Assembly (NCBI GenBank): GCA_002104985.1
Contig: MCGO01000003.1
Span: 310,001-374,000 of the forward strand
Direction of reading: 5' to 3'
Origin: Rhizoclosmatium globosum
Lineage: Eukaryota > Chytridiomycota > Chytridiomycetes > Chytridiales > Chytriomycetaceae
Length of the DNA stretch: 64,000 bases
Within the stretch, counting starts at the first letter, position 1; each line of letters opens with the position of its first letter. Of this stretch, positions 1-11,646 are shown piece after piece. A program made the translations under genes and the position numbers. The notes beneath the pieces are model-generated. The model did not search any database. It was given only the letters and a program-made list of their open reading frames with translations, and was not told the DNA's origin.

Positions 1-3000
1 GCCCTCCATCTTCCATTATATTATCCGATTCTTCGTGTTGCTCAAGTGGTAAATCTGCGTCACTTTCAATCACATGTGGTATGTCGTCCATTTGATTAAT
101 TTCATCGTCGTACTGATAAATCAAAGGGCCATATTCGGGGTTTGTAATGTATTCTGCCATCGGTTTCGGAGATGCAACCGCAGGGGCAAAGTCTTGTGTG
201 ACAGTTGAAGTAAATAAACGCTGTGCTAATTCACGACGTTGCTCTCCTGCAATAAATATTGATTCTTGCTCCCGTTCCCGCTCTTTCAATATGGTATGAT
301 ACGCTGATAGATGCTCCGGCAATTTGTATGTCACAAGCTTTCCGTCTACAAGGGGATTTTGATTCCAATCTGCACTCATCTGTTCATAATCTTTACGTGT
401 TTGCCGCTGCAGTAGTTCTTTAAAGAGTTTACGCTCCTCTTTTGTGAGAATAGGAAGTGCAGGGTATTTTAATCCTTGTTCCCGTGCAATGTATGTTCTT
501 GAATTTAAGTTTGTAGAGAACTTGAATGAAGCTGAATCCATTTTGTACTTCTCTCGATCGTAATTTGGTATTTCCAGAATTCCTATTCGTCTTCCTTTTG
601 GCACTGAATAGAAGTCCGTGTTGATCCAGTTTTCAAGCCGGTGAGGAACTTTCAAGCCCAACGTAGTGTACACTCCATGTAATTTGTTGCCCAAGCTCAA
701 GTCATAATGTGCAACGGAATACGCAATACCAGTGCGATGCTTGGTCCCGTTTCTCATGGAGCTTCGAATTGCAAGTTGCTGCATAGCAGACGTGAATGCC
801 ATCGGACCCAAGTTGTAAGAACTAAACGTATCCAGAGCTTGTTTATGAGCGGTTCCCTCATTGCTAACAGTTCCACGACTACAGTGATACAAAGGAACCT
901 TCCAAATAGGATGCAAGCCACACTTTCGATATAACTGAACTCCAGGAGGATCAGAATACTGACCACTTAGCAGTTGCTTGTAACCCAAAGAGGCTTCCTT
1001 CCAGTTTGATTTCGAAAATAAAGGACCATACTTTGGATCAAGTCTTGGGCCATAAGTCTCACACACTTCACGCCAAGCCTTTGCAACAATTGAGGCCTCA
1101 GGAATAACCCCCGGAATGCATTTTAAAACATCTTTACGATTCGATTTCAAGACTTCATTGAAGTCCAAGTCCAGTTCTGTAAGGCGCTTAATTAATGATT
1201 GCTTGGGTTCTTCAAGTCGAGTGATAACTGCATTCGCTAAAGATATCGCGAAATCATAAGACAAGGAGTGGAATTTCGAGACTTTTACACTCTTCAGCAA
1301 GTGAAACGGATCTCCAATAACACGAGTGTAAAGAGTTTCGCCTTCAACGCTCATAATATTTTCAAACTGAACACGCCCAAATGCAAGCCCGTCAGAATCT
1401 ACATCGGACGTAGGAATAACTGGAGGATCAAGAAGGCCAGTGAGGGGAAGATCCATAGAATCACTTGAGCCTGAGACTTCATCATCTAAAGCGTCAATAG
1501 TGGTATCTTCATTGAAAAATACAGGCTCGTGCGAAAGTGATTGAGAAGCTGATGTTGGCATTGCAAGCTGTTGCCGGGACGCGGCAGCATGTTTTTCAAA
1601 TGGAGATCGTGAAACCAAAAGTCCAAAATCAACGTCCATTTCATGAGGCAGTGACAAAGAACCAAATGTGCAACCATTCAAGGACGTACAGGCGCTTGCG
1701 ACCAAGGTTTTCGTGATGGTAACACGAGCTTTACCATCATTCTTGCTTATGAACGTTCCCTCGGCAACACGACGACGCTTATCTAATGAGAACAGTGAAA
1801 TCGCGTCACCATATTTTGGATTTTCAAGAGGAGCTCCAATACGAGGATATGCTAAAGCCAAATCAAAGAGTTGCTGCGACGCGTTTATATCATTTGCTGC
1901 ATACTCAAACTGAGGTGAATTTGGACTCAACAGTTCCCAGTTACTTAAACGTAGAACGTCATCTTTTGGTAGATGCTTTTTCAAAACTTGAGCCACCATT
2001 GCCTGCAATCCGATTCCTGCATTGTCAATCAAACCCCGTTCCTTCAAGAAGCGCCCAAGCTCTAAAGTACCCGAAATGGAGTGTGGCTGGCCATAGTCCC
2101 GTAGAATTTTTGACACATCTCCACCCACTTGCTTCCCAACTTTAATTATTGAACTGGACTTTACCAAAGCAATCAAATTTGAAGGTAGTGCTTGAAGCTT
2201 GTGAACCTACACAATAAGTCAATATAAACCGTGCAAAGTGGAATCAAGCATACCAATAATATTCCAATTCGTTTTTTGTATCCAATTTGTATAACCGCAA
2301 CATTCCCAGGTGCTTGCCCAGGATTGACGTTCCATTCAGCATCCAAGTGCACATAGAAAGGAGTATTCTGATCACTCTCGTTGAATGCAAGGACTATATC
2401 TGACACAAATGTCTGTATACGGCCGAAGTCATTATAGAACTCAACCACCATGTCAGCATCCATTTGAAATTTAGGTAATCTTGAGTACTCTTTTTCCTGA
2501 CAATCAACTACACCATCCCTCAGCGAAGGAAACATTTCTTCACAGATTCGTTTATCTTGACTTGGGTTATCAGTGTACATTACTTGAATGTGCTTGTAAC
2601 CATTTTCGAGAATACAATCCGATACATTCTGAAAAAGAGGACGCCAATGACTTTGGGCTTTTGAGGGACAAAGAACAAAACCAACAAATTCCTCATGATT
2701 GTTCATAAATGACAGTAATGCTGGAAAGATTGACGTTCCATGCATCCTCAATAGTCGCTTTGATGCCTGAACCAAAGCAGTGAGAAACATTTGGCATTAA
2801 CTACCAAACATACTTTGAACGACAAATCAATTTTCCCAATTTCACACGGTAGGAGCGAAAGATAAGTGTTTATCAAGTCTCGAAGCTGTTCTGTCATCAA
2901 GCAAAAGATTCCTAAAAAGATAAGCTTAACAAATGAGATATGAAATGACACCCTCGGACATACCTCGAAAATAGTTTGCAGATGGAACAAAGTCAGAGTT

Positions 3001-4320
3001 ATAGTCAGGATACTCTGGAACTTCTGCCAACAACGATCTCGAAGTTTTTCCGGTAAGCATATCAACCACTGTTCGACCTCCTGACAATCTGCGATTCACA
3101 GCCATAATCCAACTAAGTTCTTTACGATCCTTTCTTTTTGCTGCAGTTTCCTTTGCAGTAGCTGCAAACTTTTGAGGTCCCATCCCACTCATAAAACATG
3201 GTATGAAGAAATCAGCAAGCTCTCGATCGATTCCACCTTTTTTCGTAAGTATAGGACAGAAGCATCCGCTTAGTTCTGGCTCCAGAGTATCCAAGCATGC
3301 TTTGGAAGAACCATAGAAGTGTTTCTTTTTGCCCCATTTAGGGCATAGCTTGCATTCATATGCATACGTAACAAGCACATAATTTCGAAAACCACTGATT
3401 ATTCGGCCCGTAGGGTTGTGCGCAAAGCCAGAATTCGTCGCCTCCGTCCCACACCAGGGGCAGTTAACAGTCACCAATAAATGAGGAATCCACACGAAGA
3501 TATCCAACAAACAGTCTCTGTAGTACGAAAATGACTCTTTTCCTTTGAGTCGATCAAACACTGACTCTCCCGGATGGATCCAAAATGTTCGGTTTTCGTA
3601 ACAATCAACTCTATTCGCCTGAGACAGTTGCTGCTTTAACTTTCCAACAATAGATTCAACGTATTGGAAGAGTGGTGTGCCTTTCTCGAGCTTTGGCCAG
3701 TCTTTTTCACAAGTTGCTGGAGGCTGCCGCTCTGTCTGCTCGTTTTCATTTGGGTTACTTGCTCCGTAAAATTCAAGTCCTTCCTCTTCAATGTAGTCGT
3801 CTTCGTCAGCGAGATCAAAATCATTTTCCTCGTCCTCCAAATCATAAAGGACCGACGACTGTTTTGGTTCTTCTTCTCTTCGGCGGGTTTGAAAACTATT
3901 AGACAGAGTCTTATGAACGTCGTCAATTGACGCAGGAGTGTTGGCCGGCTCTCTGATTTGATTCATGGGTGGTCTATACGGAGAATGATATTAGCATCCT
4001 AATTAATTGACACAAGAATATTACATAGCACCGGTATTGTTACAAATTGATTCTACTTGTGGCTGCGTTGCGGCAGTATTCTGGTTGGAACCAGCGGCTT
4101 CTTGTTCAGCAGCGGGTGCCGCTGCCCATACTCCTGCGGCTAAAGAAGGTCGAGGCCTCTGACCAAACGCAAGAGTCTGCTGCACCAAACCTTCATTTTG
4201 CTTTGTTTTCGAAGTCGCTGGTTTTGGTTTATTGCTTGGGGTATTGGCGGATTTCTTCTTGCGGCCAGAGCCTTCGCCGCCGATGTTCTTTCTAGAATTT
4301 TTCTTAAGGGAGGCCTCCAA
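1..4320 (-). CDS. DUF6729 / 3'-5' exonuclease element protein, copy 1 (C-terminus beyond window)
   Basis: Same gene as the complete copy at 6163-10958, shifted by 6,638 bases. Exons by the same splice sites are 4320-4025, 3973-2964, 2911-2814, 2766-2254 and 2206 leftwards past base 1. The C-terminal roughly 160 residues, including both Cys clusters, lie outside the window. It differs from copy 2 by one residue that I could see (Thr instead of Ala in the ...KFAA.AKET segment of exon 2). Reading frames are intact, so both copies could be expressed. See the copy 2 entry for domains and for the uncertain start codon. Confidence 0.8.
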
Positions 4321-4458
4321 AAGTGCTAAATTTCAATTGATTTTGCTGTCGCCATTTTTGTCCGTTTTCACCACCACCACCCACCTTCTGATGCCTGCCA
4401 CGTAACCAGTTTCCGCTCTCCGTCTCGAAGATTTCGATGTATCGACGTTTGAGTATGT

Positions 4459-4467
4459 TATAAATAG
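4459..4467 (+). promoter_or_regulatory. TATA box of the element's plus-strand unit (copy 1)
   Basis: TATAAATAG lies 45 bases upstream of the ATG at 4512 and points away from the exonuclease gene. The same box is at 11097-11105 in copy 2. It suggests that the space between the two divergent units acts as a promoter region. This is a motif match only. Confidence 0.45.
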
Positions 4468-4511
4468 AAAACCGGGTCAAATCTAACTTGTTTTGTATTC
4501 AGTGACATCAT

Positions 4512-5008
4512 ATGAAACACTCGTTTACGCTAATCTCACAGCTGCTTCCCCATGTGTCAAACTTTCTAAACTCGATTCAATCCTGACTTCATCGAGGGGG
4601 CGTAGGGAGTGGGTTCTCATTGCCTTCCATGTGCACAAGTTCCTTTCAACCTCCTCACGATATCGTCCAGGCTTCCATCAATGCTGAACGCATAATCAGC
4701 CATTCTATCAATGTCAACGTCTTGTCTTTGTTTGATGCATACTATTCACTGGAGGGCAAGGGACCTTGAGCAACTATTCCTTCAAGCAGTGTCCTCCTCT
4801 ATCCCTTCTGGAAAGTCCTCTGAATCAATCACCATTCCGTTGTTCAATTCTGCAATCTGCTACGATTCATTTCAGGTTGTCTCGGGGACTCTTGGCCAAT
4901 GGCTACGTTATTCTGCTCAAACGCAACCATTCAAATAAAAACTACCTGTCCACTTTTCTTGATTGTTTTGTTTCATCGCATACGACGTCTTGTGTTAAAT
5001 TGCTTTGA
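4512..5008 (+). pseudogene. Broken plus-strand ORF of the element, copy 1
   Basis: Divergent from the main gene. An ATG at 4512 opens a frame (begins MKHSFTLISQLL) that hits TGA after 24 codons. The same frame then continues as protein-like sequence through an internal ATG at 4629 (PPHDIVQASINAERII) and ends around LFDAYYSLEG. After a shift of frame near 4750-4760 it continues (TLSNYSFKQCPPLSLLES) to a stop at 5006-5008. One stop plus one frame change gives an estimated original product of about 165 aa. I do not recognise the family. Both copies carry the same lesions, so the gene broke before the duplication. An overlooked intron is an alternative to the lesions. Confidence 0.4.
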
Positions 5009-5917
5009 AGGAACGCTGTTGGCTTCGTTCTTCTTCCAAACCAAAACACAAGCTTTCAACATATCTTGAAATAAAGTTCTTTGAATCAATGGGACAAGAC
5101 CTCATGTTGTACAGATATCGCGCTCTGGGTTAAGCCAGAGTTTCTTTCGGACAGGTAGAGGTATTCGTTCTTGTTCAGGTGTTAAGAGTGCCAGACCATC
5201 GTTCAACCCATCATTCACATCACTATATATCGCGGAATTTTGCGCTTTCTGATCTCTGAGAGGGAGCTTCTGTTTTTTGGACAAATATTGATTGGTCTAA
5301 AAGTATCAATTAGAACAAGTCCCGCAATTTGAATGATGCGTCGCTAAATCGACGTGAAAACTTAGATAATACCATATTCTCTTTGAATTTTAATTTGCAG
5401 GACTCCTTCGTGGATAATAGTTGAGTAAAGTAGGTTCGAAACTTCAAAATCTCCAAATTTTGTGATTATATTCACGCCACGTCACCAAAAACAATACAAT
5501 CGTCTCAATTCGACGTGAATAAACGCATCTGTGTGTCTTCTATGCCTCACTTTTTGAATGAGGCTGATTGGCAAAGTCGTTCTTTGGTGCCATGGGCTGG
5601 AAGGTGGTTCAAAAGGGTCAAAAATTGTTGACTTTAGACATCAATATTTTATTAACCATTATCAGTAAAGCTTCAAATACAGCGGAATCGCATAGAGGGG
5701 ACTCATATCTCCTTCTACTGACGATTTCACGGCTTCGCTGTGGCTGGTGGGCGAGCAATCCTTGCTTGCGTGAACGTTCAATTCCTCCGGACTGCCTCAC
5801 CCAAAAAATGGCGACAAAAAATTTAGCACTTTTGGAGGCCTCCCTTAAACGCTTCCCTCCCCTCCCGTTTAACTAAACGCTTCCCTCCACCCGGGACATC
5901 CTCACCCTCCCGTTTTT
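5009..5917. other. Gene-poor right part of element copy 1
   Basis: I see no convincing complete gene here. On the minus strand a short protein-like stretch (around 5460-5360, containing SNLLYSTIIHEGVLQIK) ends at a possible GT donor and may be an exon of an unrecognised gene. At 5804-5850 there is an inverted copy of the region around the main gene's start (ATGGCGACAAAAAATTTAGC, then CACTTTTGGAGGCCTCCC). The last 30 bases form the right terminal repeat. Confidence 0.5.
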
Positions 5918-5944
5918 GGGTATTTTACGATATCCCGGGCGGCC
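5885..5944. repeat. Inverted terminal repeats meeting at the copy 1/copy 2 junction
   Basis: Reading inward, the left end of copy 2 (5918-5942) and the reverse complement of the right end of copy 1 (5887-5911) both follow GGG-N8-GAT(A/G)TCCCGGG(C/T)GG. I count 17 matches of 25, concentrated in the inner 14 positions. The palindromic core CCCGGG adds to the match, so significance is moderate. The bases between the two ends are GTTTTT. Confidence 0.5.
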
Positions 5945-6030
5945 AAAAAAAAAAAAAAAAAGGAGAGAGAAGAGAGAGAAGAAAGAGAGGGGAAGGAGAA
6001 GAAAAGAGAGGAAGAAGGAAGGGGAGCAGA
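5943..6030 (+). repeat. Poly-A and purine-rich low-complexity tract
   Basis: A run of 18 A followed by about 70 bases of GGAGAGAGAAGAG-type purine sequence just inside the left end of copy 2, downstream of the main gene's stop codon. The apparent Lys/Arg-rich frame across it is low complexity, not a gene. Confidence 0.85.
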
Positions 6031-6162
6031 ACAATGTAGTAAACACCTTGGGAAGTACGAGAGGGAACAGCGGAGTCTCAAAGTCACGTACCTGGTGCGT
6101 TTCATTTTGGTTGATTTTAACGATGAATCTGAAACAGTTTAGGGAGACGTTAAGTTTCAGGT

Positions 6163-9100
6163 TTATTCGTTTAGCACAGAACTGAATTTCGATTCCCATT
6201 CGCGAATTTGGACAGCAAACACAAGCCTCCACTGCGGATCTCTTCTTCTCATCAAGAAACAGTTCTCCATACTTCGATTTCCACTGCAACTTGGCAACGT
6301 GCAAAACTTGCATCGACGTTTGGCACGACTGGTTCCATTCCGACTCCATTCCATCTCCCAATTTTCATTTGGTTCCAGCAAATGAGTTGCGTTAAATCCA
6401 GACTCCCACGTTTTCAGATTTGCAGCACTCTTCTCATCCAATGCAACGCCATCTGCGAGTTGAGTCAAGAAGCAGAACTTCGAGCCACCAGTTCCGCGAC
6501 ATCCGGAAACAGAGCAGCGGGAACAAATTGGGGATTTTCTTACTCTAGCCAAATGATTAGCATTGTCTTGACGAAGGGGCAGGATGTTGGCATCCAGAAT
6601 TTGCGGTGGTTGCGGAACGAGTAAGACATCAGCTTCCTGCCCTCCATCTTCCATTATATTATCCGATTCTTCGTGTTGCTCAAGTGGTAAATCTGCGTCA
6701 CTTTCAATCACATGTGGTATGTCGTCCATTTGATTAATTTCATCGTCGTACTGATAAATCAAAGGGCCATATTCGGGGTTTGTAATGTATTCTGCCATCG
6801 GTTTCGGAGATGCAACCGCAGGGGCAAAGTCTTGTGTGACAGTTGAAGTAAATAAACGCTGTGCTAATTCACGACGTTGCTCTCCTGCAATAAATATTGA
6901 TTCTTGCTCCCGTTCCCGCTCTTTCAATATGGTATGATACGCTGATAGATGCTCCGGCAATTTGTATGTCACAAGCTTTCCGTCTACAAGGGGATTTTGA
7001 TTCCAATCTGCACTCATCTGTTCATAATCTTTACGTGTTTGCCGCTGCAGTAGTTCTTTAAAGAGTTTACGCTCCTCTTTTGTGAGAATAGGAAGTGCAG
7101 GGTATTTTAATCCTTGTTCCCGTGCAATGTATGTTCTTGAATTTAAGTTTGTAGAGAACTTGAATGAAGCTGAATCCATTTTGTACTTCTCTCGATCGTA
7201 ATTTGGTATTTCCAGAATTCCTATTCGTCTTCCTTTTGGCACTGAATAGAAGTCCGTGTTGATCCAGTTTTCAAGCCGGTGAGGAACTTTCAAGCCCAAC
7301 GTAGTGTACACTCCATGTAATTTGTTGCCCAAGCTCAAGTCATAATGTGCAACGGAATACGCAATACCAGTGCGATGCTTGGTCCCGTTTCTCATGGAGC
7401 TTCGAATTGCAAGTTGCTGCATAGCAGACGTGAATGCCATCGGACCCAAGTTGTAAGAACTAAACGTATCCAGAGCTTGTTTATGAGCGGTTCCCTCATT
7501 GCTAACAGTTCCACGACTACAGTGATACAAAGGAACCTTCCAAATAGGATGCAAGCCACACTTTCGATATAACTGAACTCCAGGAGGATCAGAATACTGA
7601 CCACTTAGCAGTTGCTTGTAACCCAAAGAGGCTTCCTTCCAGTTTGATTTCGAAAATAAAGGACCATACTTTGGATCAAGTCTTGGGCCATAAGTCTCAC
7701 ACACTTCACGCCAAGCCTTTGCAACAATTGAGGCCTCAGGAATAACCCCCGGAATGCATTTTAAAACATCTTTACGATTCGATTTCAAGACTTCATTGAA
7801 GTCCAAGTCCAGTTCTGTAAGGCGCTTAATTAATGATTGCTTGGGTTCTTCAAGTCGAGTGATAACTGCATTCGCTAAAGATATCGCGAAATCATAAGAC
7901 AAGGAGTGGAATTTCGAGACTTTTACACTCTTCAGCAAGTGAAACGGATCTCCAATAACACGAGTGTAAAGAGTTTCGCCTTCAACGCTCATAATATTTT
8001 CAAACTGAACACGCCCAAATGCAAGCCCGTCAGAATCTACATCGGACGTAGGAATAACTGGAGGATCAAGAAGGCCAGTGAGGGGAAGATCCATAGAATC
8101 ACTTGAGCCTGAGACTTCATCATCTAAAGCGTCAATAGTGGTATCTTCATTGAAAAATACAGGCTCGTGCGAAAGTGATTGAGAAGCTGATGTTGGCATT
8201 GCAAGCTGTTGCCGGGACGCGGCAGCATGTTTTTCAAATGGAGATCGTGAAACCAAAAGTCCAAAATCAACGTCCATTTCATGAGGCAGTGACAAAGAAC
8301 CAAATGTGCAACCATTCAAGGACGTACAGGCGCTTGCGACCAAGGTTTTCGTGATGGTAACACGAGCTTTACCATCATTCTTGCTTATGAACGTTCCCTC
8401 GGCAACACGACGACGCTTATCTAATGAGAACAGTGAAATCGCGTCACCATATTTTGGATTTTCAAGAGGAGCTCCAATACGAGGATATGCTAAAGCCAAA
8501 TCAAAGAGTTGCTGCGACGCGTTTATATCATTTGCTGCATACTCAAACTGAGGTGAATTTGGACTCAACAGTTCCCAGTTACTTAAACGTAGAACGTCAT
8601 CTTTTGGTAGATGCTTTTTCAAAACTTGAGCCACCATTGCCTGCAATCCGATTCCTGCATTGTCAATCAAACCCCGTTCCTTCAAGAAGCGCCCAAGCTC
8701 TAAAGTACCCGAAATGGAGTGTGGCTGGCCATAGTCCCGTAGAATTTTTGACACATCTCCACCCACTTGCTTCCCAACTTTAATTATTGAACTGGACTTT
8801 ACCAAAGCAATCAAATTTGAAGGTAGTGCTTGAAGCTTGTGAACCTACACAATAAGTCAATATAAACCGTGCAAAGTGGAATCAAGCATACCAATAATAT
8901 TCCAATTCGTTTTTTGTATCCAATTTGTATAACCGCAACATTCCCAGGTGCTTGCCCAGGATTGACGTTCCATTCAGCATCCAAGTGCACATAGAAAGGA
9001 GTATTCTGATCACTCTCGTTGAATGCAAGGACTATATCTGACACAAATGTCTGTATACGGCCGAAGTCATTATAGAACTCAACCACCATGTCAGCATCCA

Positions 9101-10958
9101 TTTGAAATTTAGGTAATCTTGAGTACTCTTTTTCCTGACAATCAACTACACCATCCCTCAGCGAAGGAAACATTTCTTCACAGATTCGTTTATCTTGACT
9201 TGGGTTATCAGTGTACATTACTTGAATGTGCTTGTAACCATTTTCGAGAATACAATCCGATACATTCTGAAAAAGAGGACGCCAATGACTTTGGGCTTTT
9301 GAGGGACAAAGAACAAAACCAACAAATTCCTCATGATTGTTCATAAATGACAGTAATGCTGGAAAGATTGACGTTCCATGCATCCTCAATAGTCGCTTTG
9401 ATGCCTGAACCAAAGCAGTGAGAAACATTTGGCATTAACTACCAAACATACTTTGAACGACAAATCAATTTTCCCAATTTCACACGGTAGGAGCGAAAGA
9501 TAAGTGTTTATCAAGTCTCGAAGCTGTTCTGTCATCAAGCAAAAGATTCCTAAAAAGATAAGCTTAACAAATGAGATATGAAATGACACCCTCGGACATA
9601 CCTCGAAAATAGTTTGCAGATGGAACAAAGTCAGAGTTATAGTCAGGATACTCTGGAACTTCTGCCAACAACGATCTCGAAGTTTTTCCGGTAAGCATAT
9701 CAACCACTGTTCGACCTCCTGACAATCTGCGATTCACAGCCATAATCCAACTAAGTTCTTTACGATCCTTTCTTTTTGCTGCAGTTTCCTTTGCAGCAGC
9801 TGCAAACTTTTGAGGTCCCATCCCACTCATAAAACATGGTATGAAGAAATCAGCAAGCTCTCGATCGATTCCACCTTTTTTCGTAAGTATAGGACAGAAG
9901 CATCCGCTTAGTTCTGGCTCCAGAGTATCCAAGCATGCTTTGGAAGAACCATAGAAGTGTTTCTTTTTGCCCCATTTAGGGCATAGCTTGCATTCATATG
10001 CATACGTAACAAGCACATAATTTCGAAAACCACTGATTATTCGGCCCGTAGGGTTGTGCGCAAAGCCAGAATTCGTCGCCTCCGTCCCACACCAGGGGCA
10101 GTTAACAGTCACCAATAAATGAGGAATCCACACGAAGATATCCAACAAACAGTCTCTGTAGTACGAAAATGACTCTTTTCCTTTGAGTCGATCAAACACT
10201 GACTCTCCCGGATGGATCCAAAATGTTCGGTTTTCGTAACAATCAACTCTATTCGCCTGAGACAGTTGCTGCTTTAACTTTCCAACAATAGATTCAACGT
10301 ATTGGAAGAGTGGTGTGCCTTTCTCGAGCTTTGGCCAGTCTTTTTCACAAGTTGCTGGAGGCTGCCGCTCTGTCTGCTCGTTTTCATTTGGGTTACTTGC
10401 TCCGTAAAATTCAAGTCCTTCCTCTTCAATGTAGTCGTCTTCGTCAGCGAGATCAAAATCATTTTCCTCGTCCTCCAAATCATAAAGGACCGACGACTGT
10501 TTTGGTTCTTCTTCTCTTCGGCGGGTTTGAAAACTATTAGACAGAGTCTTATGAACGTCGTCAATTGACGCAGGAGTGTTGGCCGGCTCTCTGATTTGAT
10601 TCATGGGTGGTCTATACGGAGAATGATATTAGCATCCTAATTAATTGACACAAGAATATTACATAGCACCGGTATTGTTACAAATTGATTCTACTTGTGG
10701 CTGCGTTGCGGCAGTATTCTGGTTGGAACCAGCGGCTTCTTGTTCAGCAGCGGGTGCCGCTGCCCATACTCCTGCGGCTAAAGAAGGTCGAGGCCTCTGA
10801 CCAAACGCAAGAGTCTGCTGCACCAAACCTTCATTTTGCTTTGTTTTCGAAGTCGCTGGTTTTGGTTTATTGCTTGGGGTATTGGCGGATTTCTTCTTGC
10901 GGCCAGAGCCTTCGCCGCCGATGTTCTTTCTAGAATTTTTCTTAAGGGAGGCCTCCAA
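6163..10958 (-). CDS. Element protein: DUF6729 zinc ribbon + transposase-like segment + DEDDy 3'-5' exonuclease + Cys clusters
   Basis: Exons 10958-10663, 10611-9602, 9549-9452, 9404-8892 and 8844-6163 join in phase to about 1,532 aa. A basic, low-complexity N-terminus is followed by a zinc ribbon of DUF6729 type (C270-x2-C273, C306-x2-C309, then a conserved GID..L and a Gly-Met-Gly-Pro turn). Next comes a segment like the second catalytic strand of transposases (YTDN, D534). After it is a full DEDDy exonuclease: D610/E612 (DAEW), D669, and Y741 with D745 (YAAND). Two Cys clusters (CSRC...C from 1413, CKFC...C from 1484) end the protein. The first exon has no in-frame ATG: its frame opens at TTG 10958 after an upstream TGA, and the first ATG is at 10604 in exon 2, so either a 5' exon is missing or translation starts at 10604. 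The function, probably element mobility, is inferred. Confidence 0.75.
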
Positions 10959-11149
10959 AAGTGCTAAATTTCAATTGATTTTGCTGTCGCCATTTTTGTC
11001 CGTTTTCACCACCACCACCCACCTTCTGATGCCTGCCACGTAACCAGTTTCCGCTCTCCGTCTCGAAGATTTCGATGTATCGACGTTTGAGTATGTTATA
11101 AATAGAAAACCGGGTCAAATCTAACTTGTTTTGTATTCAGTGACATCAT

Positions 11150-11646
11150 ATGAAACACTCGTTTACGCTAATCTCACAGCTGCTTCCCCATGTGTCAAAC
11201 TTTCTAAACTCGATTCAATCCTGACTTCATCGAGGGGGCGTAGGGAGTGGGTTCTCATTGCCTTCCATGTGCACAAGTTCCTTTCAACCTCCTCACGATA
11301 TCGTCCAGGCTTCCATCAATGCTGAACGCATAATCAGCCATTCTATCAATGTCAACGTCTTGTCTTTGTTTGATGCATACTATTCACTGGAGGGCAAGGG
11401 ACCTTGAGCAACTATTCCTTCAAGCAGTGTCCTCCTCTATCCCTTCTGGAAAGTCCTCTGAATCAATCACCATTCCGTTGTTCAATTCTGCAATCTGCTA
11501 CGATTCATTTCAGGTTGTCTCGGGGACTCTTGGCCAATGGCTACGTTATTCTGCTCAAACGCAACCATTCAAATAAAAACTACCTGTCCACTTTTCTTGA
11601 TTGTTTTGTTTCATCGCATACGACGTCTTGTGTTAAATTGCTTTGA
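11150..11646 (+). pseudogene. Broken plus-strand ORF of the element, copy 2
   Basis: Identical to the unit at 4512-5008, with TATA box at 11097-11105, the early TGA after 24 codons, an internal ATG at 11267 and a frame change near 11395. The product family is unknown. Sharing both lesions with copy 1 shows that they predate the duplication. Confidence 0.4.

Larger units (their letters stand above)
1..5917 (-). mobile_element. DUF6729/exonuclease transposon-like element, copy 1 (left end outside window)
   Basis: Left-truncated copy of the 6.6-kb element. It carries the main minus-strand gene, a broken plus-strand gene (4512-5008) and a terminal non-coding part. Its right end reads ...CTCACCCTCCC followed by GTTTTT, and the next copy starts directly after with GGG. 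The GTTTTT hexamer also follows copy 2, as expected of a target duplication shared by two tandem insertions, although it could instead be part of the element. Calling it a transposon is inference from the gene content and the ends. Confidence 0.7.

Noticed and set aside
707..966. Overlapping short ORFs on both strands inside the element, repeated at 7345-7604
   Set aside because: They lie in other frames of the large exon of the exonuclease gene and recur only because the DNA is duplicated.
5916..6185. Lys/Arg/Glu-rich ORF
   Set aside because: Low-complexity translation of a purine-rich tract, with no protein character.
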